Shown one piece after another: positions 16,522-25,501 of a stretch of DNA of 39,067 nt; positions within the stretch are counted from its first letter, which is position 1; each line of letters starts with the position of its first letter. Below the pieces are notes generated by a model, which saw only the letters and a list, made by a program, of their open reading frames with translations, was not told where the DNA came from and searched no databases. The position numbers and the translations under genes were made by a program. The DNA is from Alphaproteobacteria bacterium. Lineage in GTDB: Bacteria > Pseudomonadota > Alphaproteobacteria > Rickettsiales > SXRF01. The stretch lies in contig JANYBV010000043.1 in the NCBI GenBank assembly GCA_025360605.1, forward strand, positions 1 through 39,067, given 5' to 3'.

Positions 16522-18081
16522 TTATTCCGGTTTCGGCATTTTCTGCACATACTGGTCGCGCAGGTAATCATACGCTCCTAAATTAAATTTCACGATTTCT
16601 GTAAGTCGTTCGAAAGAAAATAAATCACCGGACGTGATGAGGCTCAACTTCTTATAATAACTCGCCAGATCCGGATCCATTTCTCCCGTATCACCCGTGG
16701 CAACCGCATGCATGTAGCCCTTCGGCACATTGCGGCCAGTGATGCCCAGTGTGGAGATATGCGCTACGTTCATGGGCAAACGCGCCATGAGAGGATCAAC
16801 AATTGCAAATCCGTCTACTACCTTGATGTTCCGGTCAAGACGGTATCCCCACCGTCCCATCGACCATTCTAATATAACTTCCTGTGGCAAATGAAGTGAG
16901 CCCGCGTCAGGAAGATCGATTCTCCCCCTAAGGTAAGCCCACGGCGTATCCTTCGCCTCGTCGGTAATATCATCCACCCCCCTGACACAAGGCAGGCATT
17001 GCTCCACCACCCATGATTGCGGAGGAGAAAAAAGCGCGATGCCACCGAGCGCAACAGCGGTAATTACCATGTTTTTTTCGCGCATGACGTGACCAGCCAC
17101 TGCCACCAGCACCCATGCGGATGCAAAGACCGGCAATGAAAACAGGCGGCCGCTGAGATAGGTGCCCCCGACAGATATGACATACAGCACATACAGAGCA
17201 ATGCCCGCCGCAAGCGAGAGAAAAATCCCTGCCCTGTCATCGCCGCCGCGACGGGTGCGTGTCCATAAAAACGGAATAAGCGCAATGGCTCCCCCGATGA
17301 GAAATGCCGATACAAAATCCAGCGTCATCAGGTTCAGCACATAGCTGAAACCAAGCCCAAGATAGTCCGATAACGGAATACCGGTGTTCAGTTTGGCGTA
17401 CTTGGTGTTGGGATAGAAAAAACCATAGTAAAAAAGGCTGAACAGCTCCCAGAGGATGATCGGCGAAAAACCCGCCGCGACTTTTTTTATCTCTAACGAC
17501 GACCGGCGCGAGGCATATAAATAGATACTAACGGGAACATACAATAGCAACGTATCCAGCCGGTTCACCATGCTCAGTGCAATGCACAGGCTTCCGGTAA
17601 ACCAGAGCTTGTCCGGCTTTCCACGCAGCACACACCAGCCAAAGCAGACAAAGAGCAAATGCTCGAGTGAGTTTTCAAATCCTGACGTAGAATACACCGT
17701 AAATGCACGCGAAGATGCCAACGGCAGGATGAACAGGCACGAAAGTGCAAGTAGCGACCGGCGAAACGTAGCGATTGCAATAAACAAGGCGATTTCCGTA
17801 CACACCAGCGAGAGCATCAGCGTGTCCCAGAAAATATTGCGATACATCGCATAAAAAGGAATATGCAGGAACATCCACAACGGGTTGGTGTAGGCCTGTA
17901 CGCGCTCATGCAGGTTCCAGCGCAAGCCATAACCATTTACCACATTATCGACGACGCGAAAGGTGATATAGGCATCCTCCATCACCGACGTGCGAACGAG
18001 AATAACAATAAATAAACCCACACAGGAGAGAATCAACAGATTCAGGGGCGATAGGCATTTTGAACGAACAAACGCCTTCAT
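16522..18081 (-). CDS. GT-C-type membrane glycosyltransferase-like protein
   Basis: This 519-residue protein has about 10-12 membrane spans. The first periplasmic loop carries the acidic motif MEDAYITFRVVDNVVNGYG followed by RVQAYTNPLW, a pattern seen in lipid-linked-sugar glycosyltransferases of the GT-C fold (the same group as mycobacterial AftB-like arabinosyltransferases). The C-terminal 150 residues appear soluble and periplasmic. The likely role is transfer of a sugar from a polyprenyl carrier to an envelope glycan, but donor and acceptor are unknown. Its ATG overlaps the stop of yciB (ATGA). Confidence 0.7.
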   Translation of the reverse strand: MKAFVRSKCLSPLNLLILSCVGLFIVILVRTSVMEDAYITFRVVDNVVNGYGLRWNLHERVQAYTNPLWMFLHIPFYAMYRNIFWDTLMLSLVCTEIALFIAIATFRRSLLALSCLFILPLASSRAFTVYSTSGFENSLEHLLFVCFGWCVLRGKPDKLWFTGSLCIALSMVNRLDTLLLYVPVSIYLYASRRSSLEIKKVAAGFSPIILWELFSLFYYGFFYPNTKYAKLNTGIPLSDYLGLGFSYVLNLMTLDFVSAFLIGGAIALIPFLWTRTRRGGDDRAGIFLSLAAGIALYVLYVISVGGTYLSGRLFSLPVFASAWVLVAVAGHVMREKNMVITAVALGGIALFSPPQSWVVEQCLPCVRGVDDITDEAKDTPWAYLRGRIDLPDAGSLHLPQEVILEWSMGRWGYRLDRNIKVVDGFAIVDPLMARLPMNVAHISTLGITGRNVPKGYMHAVATGDTGEMDPDLASYYKKLSLITSGDLFSFERLTEIVKFNLGAYDYLRDQYVQKMPKPE

Positions 18082-18629
18082 TCCGCTTCTTTTTCGTCAA
18101 TCCAGTAACGCTTAATCAGCGGCACTTGTAACAACGTAAACAGCATGGTGAGGGTGAACATGCCGAACACCTTAAAATCCACCCAGAAATCGGTCGAGAA
18201 ATTGCGCCAGATATATTCATTAAGAACGGCAAGGAACAGAAAAAACACACCCCAGCGCATCGACAGCTGCCGCCAGCCTTCTTCCTTAAGCTGCATGGCA
18301 TGCCCCAGCACATACTTGAACATGGATTTTTGAAAAAACACCCCGCCCAGCAAAATCAGGGCAAATAACAGGTTCACAATGGTGGGCTTGATCTTGATAA
18401 AAGTCTCGTCATGCAGGTAGAGCGTCAGCCCCCCCATTATAGTGACGATCACCCCCGATACCAGCGGCATCATGGCAATCTTTTTTTCCATGATATAGGT
18501 CACAATGAGCGAAACGAGGGTGCAAAGAATTAATACCGCCGTCCCCGCCAGCAACCCACCCAAACGATATGCGAAGAAAAAACTAGCCAATGGACTGAAA
18601 TCTAAAAATAATTTTAGGTTACTATTCAT
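18078..18629 (-). CDS. yciB: Inner-membrane protein YciB / septation protein A family
   Basis: The 183-residue protein has about five membrane spans and family features: an N-terminal FLDFSPLASFFFAY, the segment KIKPTIVNLLFALILLGG, and the C-terminal NEYIWRNFSTDFWVDFKVFGM. YciB/IspZ proteins influence cell-envelope integrity and division by poorly known means. It is translationally coupled to the downstream glycosyltransferase gene. Upstream, 18630-18810 is a divergent promoter region shared with phoB. Confidence 0.92.
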   Translation of the reverse strand: MNSNLKLFLDFSPLASFFFAYRLGGLLAGTAVLILCTLVSLIVTYIMEKKIAMMPLVSGVIVTIMGGLTLYLHDETFIKIKPTIVNLLFALILLGGVFFQKSMFKYVLGHAMQLKEEGWRQLSMRWGVFFLFLAVLNEYIWRNFSTDFWVDFKVFGMFTLTMLFTLLQVPLIKRYWIDEKEAE

Positions 18630-18810
18630 AGGTTCAAACGCTACGGCCAGACATTTTACGGCTTAAATTAACGAACAAATAAGAATTATGCTTTATAAAC
18701 AACAAGGTGCTATTAACACAAGGCTTAAAAAAACATTGCGTGGTTGCTACAAACCATGATTATGTTTAGAGTGATAAACGGTTCTTGAAAAGTAAATAAG
18801 GAATACCCCA

Positions 18811-19536
18811 TTGGATACATCAGTTTTGATCGTTGAGGATGAAGCCGCGATTGTCACCTTGCTGCGCTATAATCTCGAACGCGAAGGATTTAAGGTCTAC
18901 TCCACCGGCGATGGCGAAGAAGCCGTGGGCATGGTGAAAGATTACAAGCCTGATATCATCGTACTGGACTGGATGTTGCCTTCCATGTCAGGTGTTGAGA
19001 TCTGCAAACAGCTGCGCTGGAATCCTGAAACCAAGGCCATTCCGATTATCATGCTATCCGCACGCGGTGAAGAAGGCGACCGTATCCGTGGTCTTGATGC
19101 CGGAGCCGATGACTATATCGTAAAACCCTTCTCGCCTGCTGAATTAGTGGCGCGTATCCGCGCAGTGTTTAGGCGCTTCCGTCCGGCGCTGTCGGAGAAA
19201 GTGCTGGCCTTTGCAGGTATTAAAATGGACGTCTCCGCCCACAAGGTAACGCGCGACAACACTGAAATTCATTTAAGCCCTACAGAGTTCAGCTTGCTAC
19301 GCTACCTGCTAGAGCATCCAGGCCGTGTGTTCTCGCGTGAGCAGTTGCTCGATGCGGTATGGGGACATGATATCTATGTGGAACTGCGCACCGTCGACGT
19401 GCATGTCCGCCGCCTGCGTAAGGGTCTCGATTACGATGGCAAGCAACCAGACATGATCCGCACCGTGCGTTCAGCCGGCTACGCGCTGGAAGAAAATCCA
19501 AACGGCGGGCCGTTCGTAGAAGAAGTGGAAAAATAG
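18811..19536 (+). CDS. phoB: PhoB-type phosphate-regulon response regulator
   Basis: The 241-residue protein has a complete receiver with acidic pair E9-D10, phospho-acceptor D53 (LDWMLP), and K in VKPFSP, followed by an OmpR/PhoB winged helix with LSPTEFSLLRYLLEHPGRVFSREQLLDAVWG (given as family pattern: LSPTEF, REQLLDAVWG) and recognition helix TVDVHVRRLRKGL. These match PhoB well. The start codon is TTG, fixed by an AAGGA (18798-18802) eight bases upstream. The usual partners phoR, phoU and pst genes are not in the window; the gene stands alone between yciB and the CCA gene. Confidence 0.88.
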   Translation: MDTSVLIVEDEAAIVTLLRYNLEREGFKVYSTGDGEEAVGMVKDYKPDIIVLDWMLPSMSGVEICKQLRWNPETKAIPIIMLSARGEEGDRIRGLDAGADDYIVKPFSPAELVARIRAVFRRFRPALSEKVLAFAGIKMDVSAHKVTRDNTEIHLSPTEFSLLRYLLEHPGRVFSREQLLDAVWGHDIYVELRTVDVHVRRLRKGLDYDGKQPDMIRTVRSAGYALEENPNGGPFVEEVEK

Positions 19537-19543
19537 GGTTTTA

Positions 19544-20773
19544 CTACGGCACGTAATCGAGTAACGCGTCCTTGCTTAGCGTGTAGTCACTGTCTTCCCA
19601 CTGCGCCTCCAGCGTTTCTAGCAACTCACCCAGCTCTTTGCCCTGTTTGATACCGCGTTCCATCAGATCGTTGCCGTTCACCGGAAAGGCTGGTGGCTGC
19701 CAGTGCTCAGCCAGATTGAGCATCTCGTGGTAGGGATGCGACACATTAATAGCCTCATGTCCACCCGCCCAGCTCATCAACAGCGCCCAAACAAAATCTT
19801 CCATGCCCAATTTCCGCAGGATCCGTTTTTGTTCCGCTAATGATGCTAAAGGCCTGATGGAAGTATAATGCATCATCACTAGATGGATAAGACGTTCGAT
19901 ATGGTTGGAAAGCCGCAGGCGGCTGACCAGCTTGGTGGTGGCGTCCTCATGGCTGAGAGCTGCTGCGAGCATAAAACAAGCAAGCTTGATAGCCGAAGGC
20001 ACGATCAGGCGCTCCTGCTCCACAATAGCATCGAGGCGCGCGAACACGCTGCAATCGGATACCGGAATCCCCAACGCATAGGATAATATTTGCTGACGCT
20101 GCATGTGCTCAAGCGTGGGAAACACTTCGTTTGCCTGCAATAACTTGAACATCTCATGCTGGATGCGTTCGCCGGAGAGCGTCGTAATATAGCTGGCGTG
20201 CGTAGCACAAGCAGCCAGCGCATCCTCGTCTGGTTGGCCTTGCCCATAATGGGCATAAAAACGGAAGAAGCGCAAAATACGCAGGAAATCCTCGCTGATG
20301 CGTTTATTGGCATCGCCGATAAAACGCACATGACCCTGCCGTGCATCGGCCACGCCGTCAAAATAATCGAACAGCTCGCCCGAAAGCGAAAGATACAGCG
20401 CGTTCATGGTGAAGTCGCGCCGCGAGGCATCCATCTTCCAGTCGTCGGTAAACGCGACCTCGGCATGGCGGCCATCCGTGACGAGATCCTTGCGCAGGGT
20501 GGTTATCTCAAAGGATTTTCCCTGAATCACTGCTGTCACCGTGCCGTGTGCCACACCGGTGGGAATGACGCGTATTGAGTGTTTTTCCAGTAAGTCCATC
20601 GTCTCATTCGGCAGCAGCACCGTAGCGGCATCCACATCCTGTACGTCACGGCCGAGCAATGCGTCGCGCACCGCACCGCCGACAAAGCGCAATCCCTCCG
20701 GATGTGCGGCAAAGGCTGCAATCAGCGATTGTGTTTGCGGCCATTGCAGCCATTCAGGAGTCAGGGAGTTCAT
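19544..20773 (-). CDS. cca: CCA tRNA nucleotidyltransferase / poly(A) polymerase family
   Basis: This enzyme adds or repairs the 3' CCA of tRNAs. From the ATG at 20773 it has 409 residues, with the nucleotidyltransferase core VGGAVRDALLG (31-41), the metal-binding DVD (46-48), and the arginine-rich SRRDFTMNALYL. The following DEDALRA-like helical body is typical of class II enzymes; no HD domain is seen. I chose 20773 over the upstream in-frame start at 20920 because it overlaps the DUF6111 stop as ATGA. It is the last gene of the long minus-strand chain. Confidence 0.93.
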   Translation of the reverse strand: MNSLTPEWLQWPQTQSLIAAFAAHPEGLRFVGGAVRDALLGRDVQDVDAATVLLPNETMDLLEKHSIRVIPTGVAHGTVTAVIQGKSFEITTLRKDLVTDGRHAEVAFTDDWKMDASRRDFTMNALYLSLSGELFDYFDGVADARQGHVRFIGDANKRISEDFLRILRFFRFYAHYGQGQPDEDALAACATHASYITTLSGERIQHEMFKLLQANEVFPTLEHMQRQQILSYALGIPVSDCSVFARLDAIVEQERLIVPSAIKLACFMLAAALSHEDATTKLVSRLRLSNHIERLIHLVMMHYTSIRPLASLAEQKRILRKLGMEDFVWALLMSWAGGHEAINVSHPYHEMLNLAEHWQPPAFPVNGNDLMERGIKQGKELGELLETLEAQWEDSDYTLSKDALLDYVP

Positions 20774-21051
20774 GGCTTTGGCTCCACATGACCGGACACC
20801 ATGGCACCATTTTCCATATGCGGCGGGATATAGGCGCCCTTGACCGACTCCGTCGTGGCTCCCCAAAACACAAAACATAAAACCCCGATGGCAAGACTCG
20901 ACAACACCAACCAATACCAATGGGCATCATGGAACGGCGGCACCGCTACGCCTGCCTTGGTGGCTTTGCGCACAACCGCTTTGCGCCAGAGCCAATAGAC
21001 AAGCAGTGGAATCAGTACGGGCCAGAATCGGAAAAGGAATAATCGGAGCAT
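20770..21051 (-). CDS. DUF6111-family small membrane protein
   Basis: From ATG 21051 the protein has 93 residues with two membrane spans (about 5-20 and 46-66), a basic loop between them, and a C-terminal tail VKGAYIPPHMENG that is a recognisable mark of the alphaproteobacterial DUF6111 family. Function is unknown. A longer frame from 21390 exists but overlaps the histidine kinase gene and is not protein-like in its first part. It starts seven bases after the kinase stop and is coupled to cca by ATGA, as in related genomes. Confidence 0.8.
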   Translation of the reverse strand: MLRLFLFRFWPVLIPLLVYWLWRKAVVRKATKAGVAVPPFHDAHWYWLVLSSLAIGVLCFVFWGATTESVKGAYIPPHMENGAMVSGHVEPKP

Positions 21052-21058
21052 GAGAATC

Positions 21059-22354
21059 TTATAAAGGCAGTCGGATGATAACACGTAACCCGTTTTTAGG
21101 TGAGCTTTCAAGTGATATCGTGCCTCCATGTGCAAGCGCAATATCGCGGGCAATCGTAAGTCCCAGCCCGACACCGCCGGTCTTGCTGTTGCGCGATGGG
21201 TCGAGGCGGTTGAACGGCTTGAATACTTCTTCATGTTTTTCAACCGGAATTCCGGGGCCTTCATCATCAATGACAACCTCGCAGTAGTTGGCGGCAACGC
21301 GCAGCGAAAGCTCGCAGCGGCGGCCATAGCGCATGGCGTTATCGACAAGGTTGTGCAGCATGCGCCTGAACCCGCTGACACGTATATCAACCATCACGTC
21401 ATTTTTCGTCAGCAACACCACATCGGCATTCAACCGCTGGTAATCACTGACAACATCTTCCAGCAGTTCATTAAGCGACACCCGCACAGCTTCTTCCCTG
21501 CCCTCGCCACGGGCAAAATCCAGATATTCGGCAATCATGCGCTCCATCTGCTGCACATCATCGCCCAGCTCGCGCACCGCTTCGCTGTCGCCCAGCATCG
21601 CCAGCTCGAGTTTCATGCGTGTCAGCGGCGTGCGCAGATCATGCGAAATACCGGCGAGCATTTCCGTGCGTGTACGCAGCTGGCGCTTGATGCGCTCGCG
21701 CATGACAATAAAAGCACGTGCCGCCTTGCGTACCTCACTCGCGCCTGAAGGTTTAAAATCCGGCAAATCCACACCGCGCCCGAGGCTGTCAGCCGCTTCT
21801 GCCAGTCGGCGGATCGGGCGGATTTGGTTGCGTAAAAATACAATCGCGATCATCAGGAATATCGCCGATGCTCCCAGCATCCACACCAGAAAAATAACCG
21901 TCGTGCGGCTTTCGAGGCGTTTATTGGTCGTTTGCAACCGCACTACCTTGTCGTCCAGCTTGATTGCAATTTCAATGATCGTACCGGTGGCATTTTTACG
22001 CACGGTAAACGGCTCGGTGATTTTGGCGTGCAACCGTTGCTGGAACTCGGGGAACTCGTCGGTGGTGCGCTCGGGCTGAAAGGATTCCGGCTTATCGAAC
22101 AACACATCAATGCCGGTAGTGGTCTGGAAATTAAGCGCCAGCTGGAAGTCTTCCTCAACCGGAATCGTTTTCAGCTGCCGGACGAAAAATGCCATTTCCC
22201 CTGCCAGCGTATTCGACATACGCCGCATGACGTTATCCCAGTGGCGGTCAAAAAATACATACGCCATCACCAGCTGGATAAGAACGGTCGGCAACACCAG
22301 AATCAGTAACGCGCGTCCAAACAGACTGCTGGGAAGGAGAGGTTTGCCGATCAT
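21059..22354 (-). CDS. EnvZ-type sensor histidine kinase
   Basis: The 431-residue inner-membrane kinase has spans at about 12-34 and 152-174 around a periplasmic sensor of roughly 115 residues, then HAMP (about 175-228), the H-box GISHDLRTPLTRMK with phospho-accepting H238, the N-box HNLVDNAMRYG (334-344), G1 DDEGPGIP (363-370) and G2 GGVGLGL (393-399). The H-box and overall layout fit EnvZ. Its partner is the response regulator gene directly upstream, which it overlaps by ATGA. The signal sensed is unknown; osmotic or envelope stress is the usual guess for the family. Confidence 0.9.
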   Translation of the reverse strand: MIGKPLLPSSLFGRALLILVLPTVLIQLVMAYVFFDRHWDNVMRRMSNTLAGEMAFFVRQLKTIPVEEDFQLALNFQTTTGIDVLFDKPESFQPERTTDEFPEFQQRLHAKITEPFTVRKNATGTIIEIAIKLDDKVVRLQTTNKRLESRTTVIFLVWMLGASAIFLMIAIVFLRNQIRPIRRLAEAADSLGRGVDLPDFKPSGASEVRKAARAFIVMRERIKRQLRTRTEMLAGISHDLRTPLTRMKLELAMLGDSEAVRELGDDVQQMERMIAEYLDFARGEGREEAVRVSLNELLEDVVSDYQRLNADVVLLTKNDVMVDIRVSGFRRMLHNLVDNAMRYGRRCELSLRVAANYCEVVIDDEGPGIPVEKHEEVFKPFNRLDPSRNSKTGGVGLGLTIARDIALAHGGTISLESSPKNGLRVIIRLPL

Positions 22355-23058
22355 GTCATGCCCTTTCCGGTGTACAACACATAGCCGGCACCGCGCACCG
22401 TTTGCAGGTAAAGCGGCTTGCCTTCCGAATCTTCAATTTTTTTACGCAGGCGCGTGATCTGCACATCTACCGTGCGCTCATTGCCCGTCGATACACCTGA
22501 CCCCGACATCACCGCCGAGAGCTCGTCGCGCGACACCGGTTTTCCGGCGTTCTCGGCCAACAGCTTCAGGATAATGACCTCGCTGGAAGTAAGATACACA
22601 TTCTCATCTCCGCGCTTAAGTTGTGATGTGGTGAGGTCAAAACGAAACTGGCCGAACGTGACGAGGCGCTCTTTTTCACGGCGTAACGACTGACGGCGCA
22701 TGATATTTTTTACACGCAGCACCAACTCTTTTGGCTCGAACGGCTTGACCAGATAATCCTCTGCCCCATGCTCAAGGCCTTTGATTCGGTCCTCGGCCTC
22801 TCCCATCGCCGACAGCATCAGCACTTTGCTTTTTTGCACATCGCCAAACGATTCCAGCAATTCAAAACCAGTTTCCCCCGGCATCATGACATCGAGTATA
22901 ATCGTATCGAACACAAACCATTCCAGCTTGCGTCGTGCCTCGGCAGCATCCTGTGCAACGGTTACAAGAAATCCCTGCTCATGCAGAAATTTTTGTAACA
23001 GCGCGCGCAGGCGGTCATCGTCATCCACAACCAGTATATGTGATTTCTGCTCAGCCAT
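22351..23058 (-). CDS. OmpR-type response regulator
   Basis: The 235-residue protein has a receiver with acidic residues VDDDD (11-15), phospho-acceptor D56 in ILDVMMPGETG, and lysine in YLVKPFEP, then a winged-helix domain with TSSEVIILKLLAENAGKPV, RDELSAVMSG and the recognition segment RTVDVQITRLRKKIED. It pairs with the EnvZ-type kinase downstream (ATGA overlap). It begins directly after the stop of the smr gene. Targets probably include envelope genes, by family analogy only. Confidence 0.9.
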   Translation of the reverse strand: MAEQKSHILVVDDDDRLRALLQKFLHEQGFLVTVAQDAAEARRKLEWFVFDTIILDVMMPGETGFELLESFGDVQKSKVLMLSAMGEAEDRIKGLEHGAEDYLVKPFEPKELVLRVKNIMRRQSLRREKERLVTFGQFRFDLTTSQLKRGDENVYLTSSEVIILKLLAENAGKPVSRDELSAVMSGSGVSTGNERTVDVQITRLRKKIEDSEGKPLYLQTVRGAGYVLYTGKGMT

Positions 23059-23625
23059 TCATCTTTTCCGACGCAACAAAATATAAAACGCTCCCGACCC
23101 GCCGTGCTGCTGGCTGGCCTGATCAAATGCCAGTATCAGCGGCTTGAGGGTAGGCTCATCCAGCCAATGCGGCAACAACTCACGCAGCACGCCTTTGGCA
23201 CTATACTCGCCCGCAGGCGGATGGTCAGCCAATTGTTTTTGCCCCTTCCCCGTGATGACCAACACACAGCGGCTGCCTTGCTCGTAGTGCGACCGGATGA
23301 ATCCCATTAGTGTCCGGTGCGCTTTTTCACGCGTCATGCCGTGCAAATCGAGAGTGGCATCAAGGACAAACTTCCCTTTGCGGAAACGATCTGCCGTATT
23401 GCGGTCGATACCGGCGTATTCCCCCTGCGCCAGCGCGGGTTTCTCCTGCGGTGACGACTGCGTCATGTACGGCAATTCAAACGGGATATAATGCTCCTGC
23501 CTGCTGATCCTTATTTTGGGCGGCGTGGTAACATCGGTGTAGGTTTTCGGACGGATAGGCGTATCGCCGCGCGTCACCTGCCCCCACAACATCTCTTCTT
23601 CGGGAGTGAGGTTGCGCCGTTTCAT
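23059..23625 (-). CDS. Smr-domain protein
   Basis: The 188-residue product has a disordered, basic N-terminus (1-90) and a C-terminal Smr domain with the motifs LDLHGMTREKAHRTL and VLVITGKGQKQ, the LDxH and TGxG signatures of Smr (MutS2 C-terminus-like) nucleases. Stand-alone Smr proteins may nick or bind RNA or DNA; the cellular role in alphaproteobacteria is unclear. The neighbourhood with mltA and the Tim44 gene is conserved in this class. It overlaps the racemase gene by ATGA. Confidence 0.9.
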   Translation of the reverse strand: MKRRNLTPEEEMLWGQVTRGDTPIRPKTYTDVTTPPKIRISRQEHYIPFELPYMTQSSPQEKPALAQGEYAGIDRNTADRFRKGKFVLDATLDLHGMTREKAHRTLMGFIRSHYEQGSRCVLVITGKGQKQLADHPPAGEYSAKGVLRELLPHWLDEPTLKPLILAFDQASQQHGGSGAFYILLRRKR

Positions 23626-24341
23626 ACGGGTTCCAGAACAGGACTATCCGTCAGGGCAAATGACGCAGCCTGTTGCGCGTGGATAAGCGTGGTGTTGAAC
23701 AATGGCAGCCCGTTATAGTCATTACCTTCCAGCAACAGACAGATTTCCGTACATCCCAGAATGATGGCTTCCGCTCCGCGTGCCTTCAGGGCGCTGATCA
23801 CCGAATGATAGGCTGCTTTCGAGGCAGGATTGATGATGCCTTTGCACAATTCTTCGTAAATAACGCGGTGTACTTCGGCACGTTCCAACTCGTCGGGGAT
23901 CAGTACATCAATGTTAAAACGCTCCTTGAGGCGTTGGCGGTAAAACGGTTTTTCCATAGTAAACTGCGTACCAAGCAACCCGACCGTGCGTATCCCGCGT
24001 TGACTAATGGCTTCACCCGTACCATCGGCAATATGCAGGACGGGAAGGCCGGTGGCGGCTTCCACCGCATCAGCAGCGATATGCATGGTGTTGGTGCAGA
24101 TGACCAGCGCCTGCGCTCCGGCTGCTTTCAGCGCACTGCCCGCTTCCGCCATCAGGGTCGCCGCACGGTTCCACTGCCCCGACCGCTGAAGTTCGGCAAT
24201 TACTTCGAAATCAAAACTGTATATCAGAAGTGGTGCCGAGTGTAGTTTACCCAGCGCAGCACCGACCTGCTGGTTGATGATGCGGTAATACAGCAACGTC
24301 GACTCCCAGCTCATGCCGCCTATCAGCCCTACTGTCCTCAT
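23622..24341 (-). CDS. Aspartate/glutamate racemase family protein
   Basis: The 239-residue protein belongs to the cofactor-independent Asp/Glu racemase superfamily (RacX/YgeA type). It starts with TVGLIGGMSWEST and has the two catalytic-cysteine motifs ALVICTNTMH and AIILGCTEICLLL. It would interconvert D- and L-amino acids, possibly feeding peptidoglycan or D-amino-acid pools, but the substrate is not certain. It sits between mltA and smr, which makes a cell-wall link attractive but unproven. Confidence 0.88.
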   Translation of the reverse strand: MRTVGLIGGMSWESTLLYYRIINQQVGAALGKLHSAPLLIYSFDFEVIAELQRSGQWNRAATLMAEAGSALKAAGAQALVICTNTMHIAADAVEAATGLPVLHIADGTGEAISQRGIRTVGLLGTQFTMEKPFYRQRLKERFNIDVLIPDELERAEVHRVIYEELCKGIINPASKAAYHSVISALKARGAEAIILGCTEICLLLEGNDYNGLPLFNTTLIHAQQAASFALTDSPVLEPV

Positions 24342-24367
24342 GCCGACATCCTTTTTCGTAAACTGCG

Positions 24368-25483
24368 TTACTGGCCGTGCGGCAACTGGTCGCTTATTTC
24401 CCTAGGCACCAGCAGGCTGTAAACCCCATGCCCTTTCATGTATCCGGCGAAATATTCGGCTTCGCTGCCTTCACCGAAGAAAATATCCCCGCGCACCGGA
24501 CCGCGGATAGCACCGCCGGTATCCTGTGCAATCAGCAGGCGGTGAAACGGTGTGGGTGATGCTTCCGGCAAAGCGGGCAACTCAGTTTCCATGAATAATG
24601 GCAAGCCATACGGGATGTAGTGGTTATCGACTGCCAGCGAACGCTGCTTCGTCAGCACCGCACCCGCCGCCCCCACCGCACCGGACGTATCGAGGCGCTT
24701 GAAAAAGACGTAGGAAGGATTGCGCTGCATCATTTCAAATGCGCGGTCGGGATGGTCATACAGCCACTGGCGGATGGTGTAGAAATTGATCTGGTCTTTG
24801 GGGATCAGCCCTTCATCACCCATGATTTTGCCAAGCGACGTATAGGCGTGGCCGTTCTGCCCCGCATACCCGACCAGCATTTCACCGCCATTGCCCAGAC
24901 GCACGCGGCCACTGCCCTGCACCTGCAGGAAAAATACCATCACCGGATCATCCACCCACAACAATTCCAGCCCGCGATGCTCCAGCGCACCATGGTCTAT
25001 GTCGGCATGGCTGTAATAGGGTTTATTCTTGGCCAGTTCCGGCGGCGGCTGATACAGCGGATAGGGATAATTGTTTTTGCGCTTAAGCGACCCGTACAGC
25101 GTTGGCACATAGTAGCCGGTGAATAAACCGGTTTCCTTACTATTATTGCTAATCCGGTAAGGCATAAACCGACGCTCGAAAAACGCTCTGGCATCGTTGT
25201 TGCTGCCACGCGTCACATGCACGGCATCGTCACACAGGGAACTCCACAACGATACGGGGACCCGCAAGCCGCTGCCGGTAGATTCACTCCGCTGCTTTTT
25301 AATCAGATAGGGGCATGTGGCGATAAAGGTTTCCAATGCCTGAGCGTGGTTTTCCGAAGCCCAGTCCGAAAGGGATTCAAACGCTATGGGGCGTGACTCG
25401 AAATGATCGGCTGGTTTAAAAAAAGCGCAGCCCGTCAGCGACAGGAAGAAGGTCAGAAGAAAAAACCGCAAGAGTGTCCGCAT
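24368..25483 (-). CDS. mltA: Membrane-bound lytic transglycosylase A (lipoprotein)
   Basis: MltA cleaves peptidoglycan glycan strands, leaving anhydro-MurNAc ends, from the inner face of the outer membrane. The 371-residue product has a lipoprotein signal with lipobox LTGC (lipidated C19), the family segments TGYYVPTLYGS and VQGSGRVRLGNG, and the C-terminal 3D-type catalytic region LLIAQDTGGAIRGPVRGDIFFG with the conserved aspartates (given in pieces: QDTGGAI, VRGDIFFG). It follows the Tim44-like gene by 18 bases. Confidence 0.95.
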   Translation of the reverse strand: MRTLLRFFLLTFFLSLTGCAFFKPADHFESRPIAFESLSDWASENHAQALETFIATCPYLIKKQRSESTGSGLRVPVSLWSSLCDDAVHVTRGSNNDARAFFERRFMPYRISNNSKETGLFTGYYVPTLYGSLKRKNNYPYPLYQPPPELAKNKPYYSHADIDHGALEHRGLELLWVDDPVMVFFLQVQGSGRVRLGNGGEMLVGYAGQNGHAYTSLGKIMGDEGLIPKDQINFYTIRQWLYDHPDRAFEMMQRNPSYVFFKRLDTSGAVGAAGAVLTKQRSLAVDNHYIPYGLPLFMETELPALPEASPTPFHRLLIAQDTGGAIRGPVRGDIFFGEGSEAEYFAGYMKGHGVYSLLVPREISDQLPHGQ

Positions 25484-25501
25484 GGGGGGTGCTTCAGGCG
25501 A

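Noticed and set aside
18684-18730. Two TTAA tetramers upstream of phoB (TTAACACAAGGCTTAA) as a CtrA box.
   Set aside because: The spacer is eight bases, not the seven that CtrA sites need.
20774-20920. 49-residue N-terminal extension of the CCA-adding enzyme.
   Set aside because: It lies entirely across the DUF6111 gene, is not family-like, and the ATGA overlap at 20770-20773 gives a better start.
21052-21390. 113-residue N-terminal extension of the DUF6111 protein.
   Set aside because: It is a shadow of the histidine kinase gene in another frame; the protein-like part begins at ATG 21051.
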